Assembly (NCBI RefSeq): GCF_022627955.1
Contig: NZ_JABXGD010000009.1
Coordinates: 1 to 64,000, forward strand
Direction of reading: 5' to 3'
Length of the DNA: 64,000 nucleotides
Origin: Microbacterium sp. C5A9
GTDB lineage: Bacteria; Actinomycetota; Actinomycetes; Actinomycetales; Microbacteriaceae
Below the pieces are notes generated by a model that saw nothing but the letters and a program-made list of their open reading frames with translations, did no database searches and had not been told where the DNA came from. Of the stretch, positions 42,381-50,352 are shown piece by piece (the stretch's first letter is position 1; each line of letters begins with the position of its first letter). Position numbers and translations under genes: made by a program.

Positions 42381-43895
42381 TTGACAACCTTCGCTGATCT
42401 CGGAATCGATCAGGACATCGTCGACGCACTCGCCTCCAAGGGCATCGTCGACGCGTTCCCCATTCAGGAGCAGACCATCCCCCTCGGCCTCCCCGGCCAG
42501 GACATCATCGGCCAGGCCAAGACCGGAACCGGTAAGACCTTCGGCTTCGGCATCCCCGTCGTGCAGCGCCTCGGGCTGAACCCCGAGCACGGCGTCAAGG
42601 CGCTGATCGTCGTCCCCACCCGCGAGCTCGCGGTGCAGGTGTACGAGGACATCGATCTGCTCACCAGCAACCGCTCGACCAGCGTCGTCGCGATCTACGG
42701 CGGCAAGGCCTACGAGGGTCAGATCGACCAGCTCAAGGCCGGCGCGCAGATCGTCGTCGGAACCCCCGGCCGTCTGATCGACCTCGCGGGCCAGCGTCTG
42801 CTCGACCTCTCGAACGCGACCGAGGTCGTCCTCGACGAGGCCGACAAGATGCTCGACCTCGGCTTCCTCGCCGACATCGAGAAGATCTTCCAGAAGGTCC
42901 CCGCCGTGCGGCACACGCAGCTCTTCTCGGCGACCATGCCCGGTCCGATCGTCGCGCTCGCGCGGCGCTTCATGTCGAACCCCATCCACATCCGTGCGAG
43001 CGACCCCGATGAGGGCCTCACGCAGGCGAACATCAAGCACCTCGTCTACCGTGCGCACTCGCTCGACAAGGACGAGGTCATCGCGCGCATCCTGCAGGCC
43101 GAGGGCCGTGGCAAGACCGTGATCTTCACCCGCACCAAGCGTGCGGCGCAGCGCCTCGTCGACGAGCTCGGCGACCGCGGCTTCAACGTCGGCGGCGTGC
43201 ACGGCGACATGGGCCAGGATCAGCGCGAGCGTTCGATGGCCGCGTTCAAGGCGGGCAAGAAGGACGTGCTGGTCGCGACCGACGTCGCCGCCCGCGGCAT
43301 CGACGTCGACGACGTGACCCACGTGATCAACCACACGATCCCCGATGAGGACAAGACGTACCTGCACCGTGCTGGCCGCACCGGCCGTGCGGGCAAGACC
43401 GGCATCGCCGTCACGTTCGTCGACTGGGAGGACCTGCACAAGTGGGCCCTCATCAACCGCGCTCTCGAGTTCGGTCAGCCCGAGCCCGTCGAGACGTACT
43501 CGTCGAGCCCCCACCTGTACGAGGACCTCGACATCCCCGCCGGCACCAAGGGTCGGCTCGTGAGCGCACCCAAGGCCGAGAAGCCGGCACGCGCACCGCG
43601 ACCGGAGCGCGCCGCCGACGTGGCCGCCGAGGGCACCGGCGAGGGCGGCACCCGTCGCCGTCGTCGCCGTCGCGGGGGCTCGGAGCAGGTCGGATCGACC
43701 TTCGCCGAGGGGACGACCGAGACCTCGACCTCCGACTCCTCGGCCCCCGCCGCCGACCGCAGCGCGGAGGGCGCCGGAACGCATGACGGCGCGGGCAAGG
43801 AGCACCACGACGGCAAGCCGGCTCCTGCACGCCGCCGCCGTCGTCGCCGTGGCGGCTCGGGTGCGACGGGAGCAGCGCCGGTCACCGGAGCCTGA
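42381..43895 (+). CDS. DEAD-box RNA helicase (RhlE-like)
   Basis: The 504-residue protein has the Q motif around FPIQEQTIP, AKTGTGKT (motif I), PTRELA (Ia), LDEADKM (II), FSATM (III) and HRAGRTGRAG (VI). It remodels structured RNA with ATP. The last 120 residues are low-complexity with two runs of seven arginines (about 430 and 490), a typical RNA-binding tail. The start is TTG 42381, fixed by the conserved MTTFADLGI opening; ribosome-binding sequence is weak. It corresponds to Rv3211 by neighbourhood. A hairpin terminator follows. Confidence 0.93.
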   Translation: MTTFADLGIDQDIVDALASKGIVDAFPIQEQTIPLGLPGQDIIGQAKTGTGKTFGFGIPVVQRLGLNPEHGVKALIVVPTRELAVQVYEDIDLLTSNRSTSVVAIYGGKAYEGQIDQLKAGAQIVVGTPGRLIDLAGQRLLDLSNATEVVLDEADKMLDLGFLADIEKIFQKVPAVRHTQLFSATMPGPIVALARRFMSNPIHIRASDPDEGLTQANIKHLVYRAHSLDKDEVIARILQAEGRGKTVIFTRTKRAAQRLVDELGDRGFNVGGVHGDMGQDQRERSMAAFKAGKKDVLVATDVAARGIDVDDVTHVINHTIPDEDKTYLHRAGRTGRAGKTGIAVTFVDWEDLHKWALINRALEFGQPEPVETYSSSPHLYEDLDIPAGTKGRLVSAPKAEKPARAPRPERAADVAAEGTGEGGTRRRRRRRGGSEQVGSTFAEGTTETSTSDSSAPAADRSAEGAGTHDGAGKEHHDGKPAPARRRRRRRGGSGATGAAPVTGA

Positions 43896-43915
43896 CACCC
43901 ACCACGAACTCCGAG

Positions 43916-43951
43916 AAGGGGCGGATGCTGCTGCGGCGGCATCCGCCCCTT
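43916..43951. terminator. Hairpin terminator between converging helicase and PHP genes
   Basis: A perfect 13-bp stem (AAGGGGCGGATGC with GCATCCGCCCCTT) encloses a ten-base loop, 20 bases after the helicase stop and 10 bases beyond the PHP-gene stop. It can serve both strands. Confidence 0.8.
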
Positions 43952-43961
43952 CCGCGTCCGG

Positions 43962-44837
43962 TCAGGCGTAGGCGGGTGCGGACCCCGTCGCCCGGTCGAT
44001 CAGTCGCGCGACCATCTCGTCCGCCGTGGTGTTCTCTCCCGGGAGATTGGGCTTGCCGGCCCCGTGGTAGTCGCTCGACCCCGTGACGATCAGGTCGTGC
44101 TCGGCGGCCAGAGCGTGCAGCGCTCGCTTGCCGGCTTCGGTGTTCTCACGATGGTCGATCTCGAATCCACCGAGTCCCGCCGCGATGAGTCTCTCGATGA
44201 ACGGCACCGGCATCATCCGATCACGCCCCGCGGTCACCGGGTGCGCGATGATCGCCACTCCCCCGGCATCGGCGATGAGCCGCACGGCGGTGAGGGGGTC
44301 GGGCGCGTAGTGCGGCTCGTAGTACCCCTCGCGCGGATGGAGGATGCCGTCGAACGCCTCCGTGCGATCGCGGACGATGCCGCGCGCCACGAGGGCGTCG
44401 GCGATGTGAGGTCGACCGACCGTCGCGTCCAGGGTGGTCTGTGCGACCACGTCGTCCCAGACGAGGTCGTAGTCGCGGCCGATGTTGCGCACGATCCGCT
44501 CCGCCCGGCCTATGCGGTCGCCGCGGATCCGCTCCGTCTCGGCGCGCAGCGCGTCGTCGAGCGGGTCGAAGAGGTACCCCAGCACGTGAACGCTGCGCCA
44601 CTCGTGCTTGGCCGAGAGCTCCATCCCCGGGATGAAGGTCATGCCGAGCGCGGTGGTCTGGCGCGCGGCCTCCTCCCATCCCGTGGTCCGGTCGTGGTCG
44701 GTGAGCGCGAGGGTGCGGACCCCGTGTGCGTGAGCCTGGCGCACGACCTCAGCCGGCGTCTCCGTGCCGTCCGAGTGGTTGGAATGCAGGTGCAGGTCGG
44801 AGGGTCCAGCGAAGGGGTGGGATCGAGCGACGGCCAT
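43962..44837 (-). CDS. PHP-domain phosphoesterase
   Basis: The 291-residue protein is a PHP-family metal-dependent phosphoesterase. Ligands are visible in DLHLHSNHSDGTETP, LTDHDRTTGW, an AIIAHPVTAGRD and SSDYHGAG. Related proteins hydrolyse nucleoside 3',5'-bisphosphates or oligonucleotides. ATG 44837 is assigned because the conserved core starts soon after, but GGAGG abuts the ATG with no spacer, so a leaderless start is possible. It diverges from the EEP-family membrane-protein gene with 84 bases between. Confidence 0.85.
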   Translation of the reverse strand: MAVARSHPFAGPSDLHLHSNHSDGTETPAEVVRQAHAHGVRTLALTDHDRTTGWEEAARQTTALGMTFIPGMELSAKHEWRSVHVLGYLFDPLDDALRAETERIRGDRIGRAERIVRNIGRDYDLVWDDVVAQTTLDATVGRPHIADALVARGIVRDRTEAFDGILHPREGYYEPHYAPDPLTAVRLIADAGGVAIIAHPVTAGRDRMMPVPFIERLIAAGLGGFEIDHRENTEAGKRALHALAAEHDLIVTGSSDYHGAGKPNLPGENTTADEMVARLIDRATGSAPAYA

Positions 44838-44908
44838 CCTCCGAGAGTACCCACGCCCGGACGCCCCGGGGGCGCGCGCCGAGGCAGGGTCTTCACAGCG
44901 AGGGCTTC

Positions 44909-44914
44909 TAGGCT
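44909..44914 (+). promoter_or_regulatory. Leaderless -10 element of the EEP-family gene
   Basis: TAGGCT lies seven bases before ATG 44922. Confidence 0.6.
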
Positions 44915-44921
44915 GGACGGG

Positions 44922-45944
44922 ATGCTTCGACTTCTGGGGATTCTCTTCACCGTGCTGCTCGCGATCGCCACGGCGATCGTCGTGTGGCCGCAGTTCTTCC
45001 ACCTGGAGCAGACCTACCCGTTCGCGCAGATCGTCGCGGCTCGTGGCGTCGTCCTCGCGGCCTTCCTCGTGGTCGCGCTGCTCGCGCTGCTGCTGCTGTT
45101 CGCCCGGCCGCTGCGCGGGTTCGCCGCGTCGGTGCTCATCGTCGCACTGCTCGGCGCCGGTGCGACCGGCGTGATCGGGATGCTGCGCGGATTCGGTTCC
45201 GGCTCGCTGCCCGCCGCGACAGACACCAGCGTGCGCGTGCTGAGCTGGAACACCGCGGGCGACAAGGTCTCCGCGCCGCAGATCGCGCAGCAGATCCTCG
45301 ATCAGGGCGCCGACATCGTGGCGCTGCCCGAGACCACCGAGGCGGTCGGTGAGGAGATCGCGGTGATGCTGCGCGAACAGGGACACCCGATGTGGGTGCA
45401 TCATGTGCAGTTCCAGCCCGATGTCGTGGATGGACCGAAATCGTGGCACACGACGGTCCTCGTCTCGCCCGATCTCGGCGAGTACTCGGTGATCGAGTCA
45501 TCGGAGGACGGGTCGAACAACACGGGCTCGGTGCCCAGCGCCGTGCTCATGCCGGTCGACGGCTCGGGCCCGACGATCGTCGCCGTGCACGCCGTGGCGC
45601 CGCGGGTCGAGGACATGGCGCAGTGGAGCAGCGACCTGCGCTGGATCGCGGATCAGTGCCCGGAGGGCGACTTCCTTCTGGCCGGGGACTTCAACGCGAC
45701 CGTGGATCACATGGCCGGCCTCGGTGTCGAAGGCGGCGACATGGGCTATTGCCGCGACGTCGCCTCGCGGACAGGCAACGGATACAGCGGGACCTGGCCC
45801 AGCTCGTTGCCCGCCCTGCTCAGCACGCCGATCGACCATGTCATGGCATCCCCGAACTGGACTCCGACCGGCTCGGTCGTGATCGACGACGCCGGTGGGA
45901 GCGACCACCGCGGCCTGATCGTCCAGCTCGAGCCGGCCGGCTGA
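44922..45944 (+). CDS. Membrane-anchored endonuclease/exonuclease/phosphatase-family protein
   Basis: The 340-residue protein has three membrane helices (about 3-23, 37-60 and 66-88). An extracytoplasmic EEP domain follows, with VLSWNTAG, VALPETTE, LLAGDFNATVDH, and PIDHVMAS plus SDHRGLIV carrying the catalytic Asp-His. The fold cleaves phosphodiesters of nucleic acids, inositol lipids or sphingolipids; the outside location suggests extracellular DNA or lipid substrates, which is inference. The start is leaderless. The aminopeptidase gene follows after 37 bases in the same direction. Confidence 0.85.
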   Translation: MLRLLGILFTVLLAIATAIVVWPQFFHLEQTYPFAQIVAARGVVLAAFLVVALLALLLLFARPLRGFAASVLIVALLGAGATGVIGMLRGFGSGSLPAATDTSVRVLSWNTAGDKVSAPQIAQQILDQGADIVALPETTEAVGEEIAVMLREQGHPMWVHHVQFQPDVVDGPKSWHTTVLVSPDLGEYSVIESSEDGSNNTGSVPSAVLMPVDGSGPTIVAVHAVAPRVEDMAQWSSDLRWIADQCPEGDFLLAGDFNATVDHMAGLGVEGGDMGYCRDVASRTGNGYSGTWPSSLPALLSTPIDHVMASPNWTPTGSVVIDDAGGSDHRGLIVQLEPAG

Positions 45945-45981
45945 CCCCGCGCGCACCGCGCGCAGGTGACAGACTGGAGGG

Positions 45982-47403
45982 ATGAGCACCGCAGAGCGCG
46001 ACACGATCGCAGAACCCGCCGTCGAGACCCCCGTCGAGAGCAGCACGACCAACCGCAAGCAGCCCTTCCCCCAGGGCTTCCTCGACACGATCTCCACCGG
46101 CTGGGCTGAGCGGACGGAGACTCTTCCCGAGCCCCGCGCGCAGGCACCGTTCGCGGCCGAGCGCCGGGCGGCCGTCTCCGCGGCCTTCCCCGGCAAGCGA
46201 CTCGTGATCCCGGCCGGGTCGCTCAAGCAGCGCAGCAACGACACGGACTACGTGTTCCGCGCGCACTCCGCGTTCGCGCACCTCACCGGCTGGGCGTCCG
46301 ACTCCGAGCCCGACTCGATCCTCGTCTTCGAGCCCACGGCCGACGGTCACGACGTCACCCTGTACTTCCGCGAGCGCGCAGACCGCACGACCACCGAGTT
46401 CTACGCGGACGCCACTGTCGGGGAGTTCTGGATCGGCCCGCGCCCGTCCCTCGCGGGCGTCGCCGCCGACCTCGCCGTCGCCACCGATCACCTCGACCGG
46501 TTCGCGCCCGTCGACGGAGAGCTCGTCCTCGATGAGGACGAGCACCTGACGCGCGTCGTCTCGGAGCTTCGCCTCGTGAAGGACGACTACGAGATCGCCG
46601 AGATGCGCCGCGCCGTCGACATCACGGCGCAGGGCTTCGACGACGTCATCCGCTCGCTTCCCGACGCCGTCGCCCACGCCCGCGGCGAGCGCGTCGTCGA
46701 GGGTGTCTTCCACCGCCGCGCCCGCGAAGACGGGAACGGCGAGGGCTACGACACGATCGCCGCGTCCGGCCCGCACGCGTGCTACCTGCACTGGACTCGG
46801 AACGACGGCACGGTCGTCCCCGGCGACTTGATCCTCGTGGACGCCGGCGTCGAGGCCGACAGCTATTACACCGCGGACATCACCCGCACCCTCCCCGTCT
46901 CCGGAACCTTCACCGAGGTCCAGCGCCGCATCTACGAGACGGTGCGGGAGGCGGCGGATGCCGCGTTCGCCGCCGCGCGGGTCGGAGTGCGCTTCCGTGA
47001 GGTGCACGAGGCCGCCATGCGGGTCATCGCGGCGCGCGTCGCCGAGTGGGGTCTGCTGCCCGTGACCGCTGACGAGGCCCTCGACGGCGACTCCGGCGGT
47101 CAGCACCGGCGTTACATGGTGCACGGCACCTCGCACCACCTCGGCATCGACGTGCACGACTGCGCGCAGGCGCGCCGCGAGATGTACTACGACGGCATCC
47201 TCGCGCCGGGCATGGTCTTCACGATCGAGCCGGGACTGTACTTCCAGATCGACGACCTCACGGTTCCCGCGGAGTACCGGGGCATCGGCGTGCGCATCGA
47301 GGACGACATCCTGATGACGGCCGACGGTCCGGTCAACCTCTCGGCGGGCATCCCGCGCACGGCCGACGAGGTGGAGGCCTGGATCGCACGGGTGCAGAGC
47401 TGA
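45982..47403 (+). CDS. pepP: Xaa-Pro aminopeptidase (M24B)
   Basis: The 473-residue protein has the N-terminal creatinase-like domain and a pita-bread catalytic domain. Metal ligands appear in LILVDAGVEADSYYTADITRT (two Asp), GTSHHLGIDVHD (His), FTIEPGLYF (Glu) and RIEDDILM (Glu). It removes N-terminal residues preceding proline in the cytoplasm. ATG 45982 is six bases after CAGACT, near the leaderless consensus, and GGAGGG also abuts it. Beyond its stop the sequence enters a palindrome and then an exceptional G/C block. Confidence 0.93.
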   Translation: MSTAERDTIAEPAVETPVESSTTNRKQPFPQGFLDTISTGWAERTETLPEPRAQAPFAAERRAAVSAAFPGKRLVIPAGSLKQRSNDTDYVFRAHSAFAHLTGWASDSEPDSILVFEPTADGHDVTLYFRERADRTTTEFYADATVGEFWIGPRPSLAGVAADLAVATDHLDRFAPVDGELVLDEDEHLTRVVSELRLVKDDYEIAEMRRAVDITAQGFDDVIRSLPDAVAHARGERVVEGVFHRRAREDGNGEGYDTIAASGPHACYLHWTRNDGTVVPGDLILVDAGVEADSYYTADITRTLPVSGTFTEVQRRIYETVREAADAAFAAARVGVRFREVHEAAMRVIAARVAEWGLLPVTADEALDGDSGGQHRRYMVHGTSHHLGIDVHDCAQARREMYYDGILAPGMVFTIEPGLYFQIDDLTVPAEYRGIGVRIEDDILMTADGPVNLSAGIPRTADEVEAWIARVQS

Positions 47404-47421
47404 CCGCGCCGACCGCATGAG

Positions 47422-47439
47422 GGTGAGCTCGAGCTCACC
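47422..47439. terminator. Perfect 18-base palindrome after pepP
   Basis: GGTGAGCTC is followed directly by GAGCTCACC, giving a self-complementary 18-mer 19 bases after the pepP stop. It could act as a terminator hairpin with a four-base loop. Confidence 0.5.
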
Positions 47440-47440
47440 G

Positions 47441-47650
47441 AGGCGGGGGCTGGGCGAGCGATCGGCCGGCGGGCGGCCCCCCGCGGGTTACCCGCGGGGG
47501 GGAGGGGGCGGCGGTGTCGGGGCTGAAGCCCCGGGGGGTCTCGGGGCGGCCCGCGTGCGGGCCCCCCCGCGCCGCCCGCACGGGGCAGGGCCGGACCCCG
47601 CCGGGGCGCCCCCCGGGCGCCTGCCGCCCCGCCGCCCGCCTCTCGGCGAT
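47441..47650. repeat. Ultra-high-GC block, apparent A/T-depleted tandem copy of the next 160 bp
   Basis: Only about 21 of the 200 bases 47441-47640 are A or T. Bases 47523-47563 match 47686-47726 at 29 of 41 ungapped positions, and 47603-47623 match 47763-47783 at 14 of 21, with offsets of 163 and 160. All 12 mismatches in the first stretch are G or C in the block. The matched original is the 3' end of the VOC gene. The block contains G-runs and strong hairpins (for example 47477-47501) and no credible gene. Assembly artefact is a serious possibility. Confidence 0.7.
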
Positions 47651-47654
47651 TAGC

Positions 47655-48050
47655 CTACGAGGGCGAGTCGGCGACGATCTCGGCCTTGAACCCCTGGGGG
47701 TTCTCGAGCCACCCCGCGTAGTGGTCGGGACCACCGGCATGCGGATAGCGATCCTGGTACAGCGGTTGCCATCCGTGCGCCGGAGCCGCTGTCATCACGG
47801 CGTCGACCTCGGCGCGCGTCCCACCCCGGAACGCGAGATGGTTGACCCCGGGTCGACGCCGGTCATGCACGGCGGATGACAGGTTCGGCGAGGAGGTGAG
47901 AGTGACATACGCGCTCCCCGCCTCCCAGGTGCGGCCATCGGGCCACTCGGCGGTGAGGTCGAACCCCAGTCGTGCGAGCAGCCACCCCCAGCTGTCCGCG
48001 TCCCGGTCGAGTTCCGGCACCCAGATCTCGACGTGATGCAGTCCCCGCAC
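47655..48050 (-). CDS. VOC (glyoxalase/dioxygenase-fold) family protein
   Basis: The 131-residue protein begins VRGLHHVEIWVPELDRDADSWGWLL and has two beta-alpha-beta-beta-beta modules, with metal-type positions H5 or H6, a GVNHLAF histidine and a C-terminal WLENPQGFKAEIV glutamate. VOC proteins include glyoxalases, dioxygenases and antibiotic-binding proteins; the substrate is unknown. I chose GTG 48050, which is four bases after the stop of the alpha/beta-hydrolase gene, suggesting coupled translation. Its 3' end is the apparent source of the G/C block next to it. Confidence 0.8.
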   Translation of the reverse strand: MRGLHHVEIWVPELDRDADSWGWLLARLGFDLTAEWPDGRTWEAGSAYVTLTSSPNLSSAVHDRRRPGVNHLAFRGGTRAEVDAVMTAAPAHGWQPLYQDRYPHAGGPDHYAGWLENPQGFKAEIVADSPS

Positions 48051-48054
48051 GCGC

Positions 48055-48714
48055 TCAGCCCTGCGCCGTATCGACGAACTCCGCGACGAAGGGAGCCAGC
48101 GATGCGCCGATCTCGGATGCCGGTCGCTTGCGTCCCTTGATCTCGAACGTGTGACCTGCGCCGTCGATCCAGATGACACGCGCATCCTGACACGTCGCGA
48201 CCACCTCCTCGAACTGCGACACCGGCTGGATGAAGGGATCGTTCGTCCCCTCGATGAACAGCTGCGGGACGGTGATCGCGGGAAGATGCTCCGCGCGCGG
48301 CTTCTCGGGCTTCCCCGGGGCGTGCAGCGGGTAGCCGAGATAGGCGAGACCGTCGACGACGAGCCCTTCCGCCACCGCCAGGGACGCCATGCGGCCGCCG
48401 TAGGACTTGCCGGTGGCCCAGATCGAGGCGTCCGGGTCCTGTTCGCGCGCGAAGGCGACGACCGCGCGCCAGGTCGCCGTCGCATGCGTCGCCGGACCCG
48501 GCATCCGCCGCCCCTGTTCGACGTAGGGGAAGTTGAAGCGCAGCGTCGCGAACCCGCGAGCGCCGAGGGCGTCGGCGAAACCGGTCAGGAACGGATGGTC
48601 TTTGCCCGTTCCCGCGCCGTGCGCGATGATCACGGTCGCACCGCCTGTGCCCGCGGTCCACTCCGCCGAGACGGTCAGGGTGCCGGTGGGCAGGTCGACG
48701 GCGATGTCCGCCAT
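48055..48714 (-). CDS. Alpha/beta hydrolase (dienelactone-hydrolase/Tex30-like)
   Basis: The 219-residue protein has an oxyanion region VIIAHGAGTGKDHPF, nucleophile elbow GKSYGGRM (Ser near 105), FIEGTNDPF carrying the acid, and GAGHTFE with the catalytic His. Substrate is not evident; the family includes esterases and Tex30/KANL3-like hydrolases. The ATG start overlaps the upstream DUF4870 gene as ATGA and the VOC gene follows after four bases, so four genes from 50242 down to 47655 probably form one operon. Confidence 0.85.
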   Translation of the reverse strand: MADIAVDLPTGTLTVSAEWTAGTGGATVIIAHGAGTGKDHPFLTGFADALGARGFATLRFNFPYVEQGRRMPGPATHATATWRAVVAFAREQDPDASIWATGKSYGGRMASLAVAEGLVVDGLAYLGYPLHAPGKPEKPRAEHLPAITVPQLFIEGTNDPFIQPVSQFEEVVATCQDARVIWIDGAGHTFEIKGRKRPASEIGASLAPFVAEFVDTAQG

Positions 48715-49463
48715 CAGGCGCGGAGGTACGGGATAGCGAACGGCACCCGCATGACCTTGCCGGCAGCGGCCTTGACCATGCCCATGATCACGAGGACGAC
48801 GTGCAGCAGGGACACGGCGAAGTAGATCGTGATCGGGATCCCGATCGGATAGAAGCCGCTGGACGGCGAGTCGGACGTCAGTGTGAAGAGGACTACGAAG
48901 TGCGTGATGAGGAGCCCGGTCGACGCGAGAAGGTAGGTGAGCCCCCAGTTCAACGCCGCGCGCGCATTCTCACGAGCGACTCCGCCGAAACGACGGGATG
49001 CTCCTCCGCTCACCGCCATCGCGATGCCCGAGGCCAGGCCGCCCACGAACGGGAACGGGATGAAGATCAGCAGGCCGAGAGCCCAGGGCAGCAGTCCACG
49101 CGGGGGCGTCGCGACCGGGTACGCACCGGCCGGATACCCCGGCGGCGGATACGCCGGGGCCTGCGGCGGCGCGTACGTGGGCGCCTGCTGCGACGGCGCG
49201 GCGTATCCGGGAGCGTGCGGGGGCGCGTAGGTCGGAGCCGGCTGCGGCGCCACATACCCGGGAGGCTGCGGCGGCGCATACCCGGCAGGAGCCTGCGGGG
49301 GCGCGGCATACCCGGGCGACTGCGGCGGCGCGTACCCGGGAGCCTGCGGCGGCGCGACGGAATCCGGAGCGAACGGCGGCGCGAACGGACCCGCGGGTGG
49401 AGCAGGCGGGACCGGCGGCACCGTGGGCTTCTCCGCCCCTGAGTCGTGGAGAGGATCGTTCAT
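48714..49463 (-). CDS. DUF4870 membrane protein with Pro/Ala/Tyr-rich repeat region
   Basis: The 249-residue protein has a low-complexity cytoplasmic region to about residue 125, built of repeats like YAPPQAPGYAAP. Three or four membrane helices of the DUF4870 type follow: LLPWALGLLIFIPFPFVGGL, then about 170-200 and 215-240. The function is unknown; related proteins form Tic20-like membrane bundles. ATG 49463 overlaps the stop of the GSP17M-like gene. The tandem arrangement resembles Rv1233c-Rv1234 of M. tuberculosis. Confidence 0.8.
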   Translation of the reverse strand: MNDPLHDSGAEKPTVPPVPPAPPAGPFAPPFAPDSVAPPQAPGYAPPQSPGYAAPPQAPAGYAPPQPPGYVAPQPAPTYAPPHAPGYAAPSQQAPTYAPPQAPAYPPPGYPAGAYPVATPPRGLLPWALGLLIFIPFPFVGGLASGIAMAVSGGASRRFGGVARENARAALNWGLTYLLASTGLLITHFVVLFTLTSDSPSSGFYPIGIPITIYFAVSLLHVVLVIMGMVKAAAGKVMRVPFAIPYLRA

Positions 49464-50242
49464 CAGACGGTCCCCGCGGGCCGCGGCGGGATGCCAGGCG
49501 CTCCGGGATCTGCGGGCGGCGCGGGCTCAGCAGGCGGCGCGGGGTCCGCAGGCGGCGCGACGGGGTCGGCGGGCCGCGGCGGGACGACGGGCTCCTGCGG
49601 AGTCGCCTCGCCCCCTCCGAGCGGAGGCGTCGGCGCTGCACCGGGTTCCGCGTCGCTGCCCGGCGTCGGCTCCTCGGGCACAGGCGGTGCGGTGGGCGCA
49701 CTCGGGGTGCCGGGGGTGATCCGCTCGCCGTACCGCGGCGGCTCATCGAGGTTCACCGGAGGGCGCGCCGGAGCGGGCGTGGCCGCACCCAGCGCCGCAC
49801 GCGCCTTGGCGAGCGAGACCGCCTGCACACGTACCTCGTAGTGATCGGCCGCGAACTGGGTGACGCTCGCAAAGTCGCGCCGACGGCGGACGATCGCGTA
49901 CGTCACGAGGCTGAGCAGCATTCCGAGGGCGACGCCGATGAAGACGAATCCGACGAACAGCTGGATCGGGACCTCGGGGTTCCCGATCACGAGGATCGCG
50001 GAGAGGAAGAGCCCGATGAGAACACCGTTGATGGCGCCGGAGCGGGCGGCCGCGGCGTAGCCGAGGCGTCCGGTGATGCGCTCGACCGTGCGGACGCTCT
50101 GCCCGACGATCGCGATGTCGCGCGCAGGCACCTCTTGAGCGATCAGTTTGGACACCGTCTTCTGCGCGCCCTCGTAATCGCGGGTGGAGGCGACGATCTC
50201 GCCCTCATCGCGGCTGTCAGCTGGACGGTTCAGCATGCTCAT
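49463..50242 (-). CDS. General-stress-protein-17M-like membrane protein with Pro-rich tail
   Basis: The 259-residue protein has a GSP17M-like N-terminal domain (VASTRDYEGAQKTVSKLIAQEVPARDIAIVGQ). Two membrane helices (about 70-90 and 95-118) follow, then a Pro/Ala/Glu-rich tail of about 100 residues that ends with PADPAPPAEPAPPADPG-type repeats. The function is unknown. ATG 50242 lies six bases after AACAAT, close to the leaderless pattern, and heads the unit running to the VOC gene. It diverges from the MgtE_N/CBS gene; 110 bases separate the two starts. Confidence 0.8.
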   Translation of the reverse strand: MSMLNRPADSRDEGEIVASTRDYEGAQKTVSKLIAQEVPARDIAIVGQSVRTVERITGRLGYAAAARSGAINGVLIGLFLSAILVIGNPEVPIQLFVGFVFIGVALGMLLSLVTYAIVRRRRDFASVTQFAADHYEVRVQAVSLAKARAALGAATPAPARPPVNLDEPPRYGERITPGTPSAPTAPPVPEEPTPGSDAEPGAAPTPPLGGGEATPQEPVVPPRPADPVAPPADPAPPAEPAPPADPGAPGIPPRPAGTV

Positions 50243-50340
50243 CCCGCCATTGTTCCATGCCTGCCGATGCACGGCCCGTGAGCCGCACCCCCAGGAGCCG
50301 CCTGGCCCGTGCGCGAGGCCTTCTCGCAGGCCCCGCGCAC

Positions 50341-50346
50341 TACGCT
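50341..50346 (+). promoter_or_regulatory. Leaderless -10 element of the MgtE_N/CBS gene
   Basis: TACGCT lies six bases before GTG 50353. Confidence 0.65.
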
Positions 50347-50352
50347 GGACGG

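Noticed and set aside
47496..47546. Possible G-quadruplex formed by several G-runs
   Set aside because: The runs are real, but the block may be an assembly artefact and competing hairpins are stronger, so no regulatory claim is made.
47417..47653. Open frames within the ultra-GC block
   Set aside because: They are Gly/Pro/Arg/Ala strings caused by the near absence of A and T, which removes stop codons.
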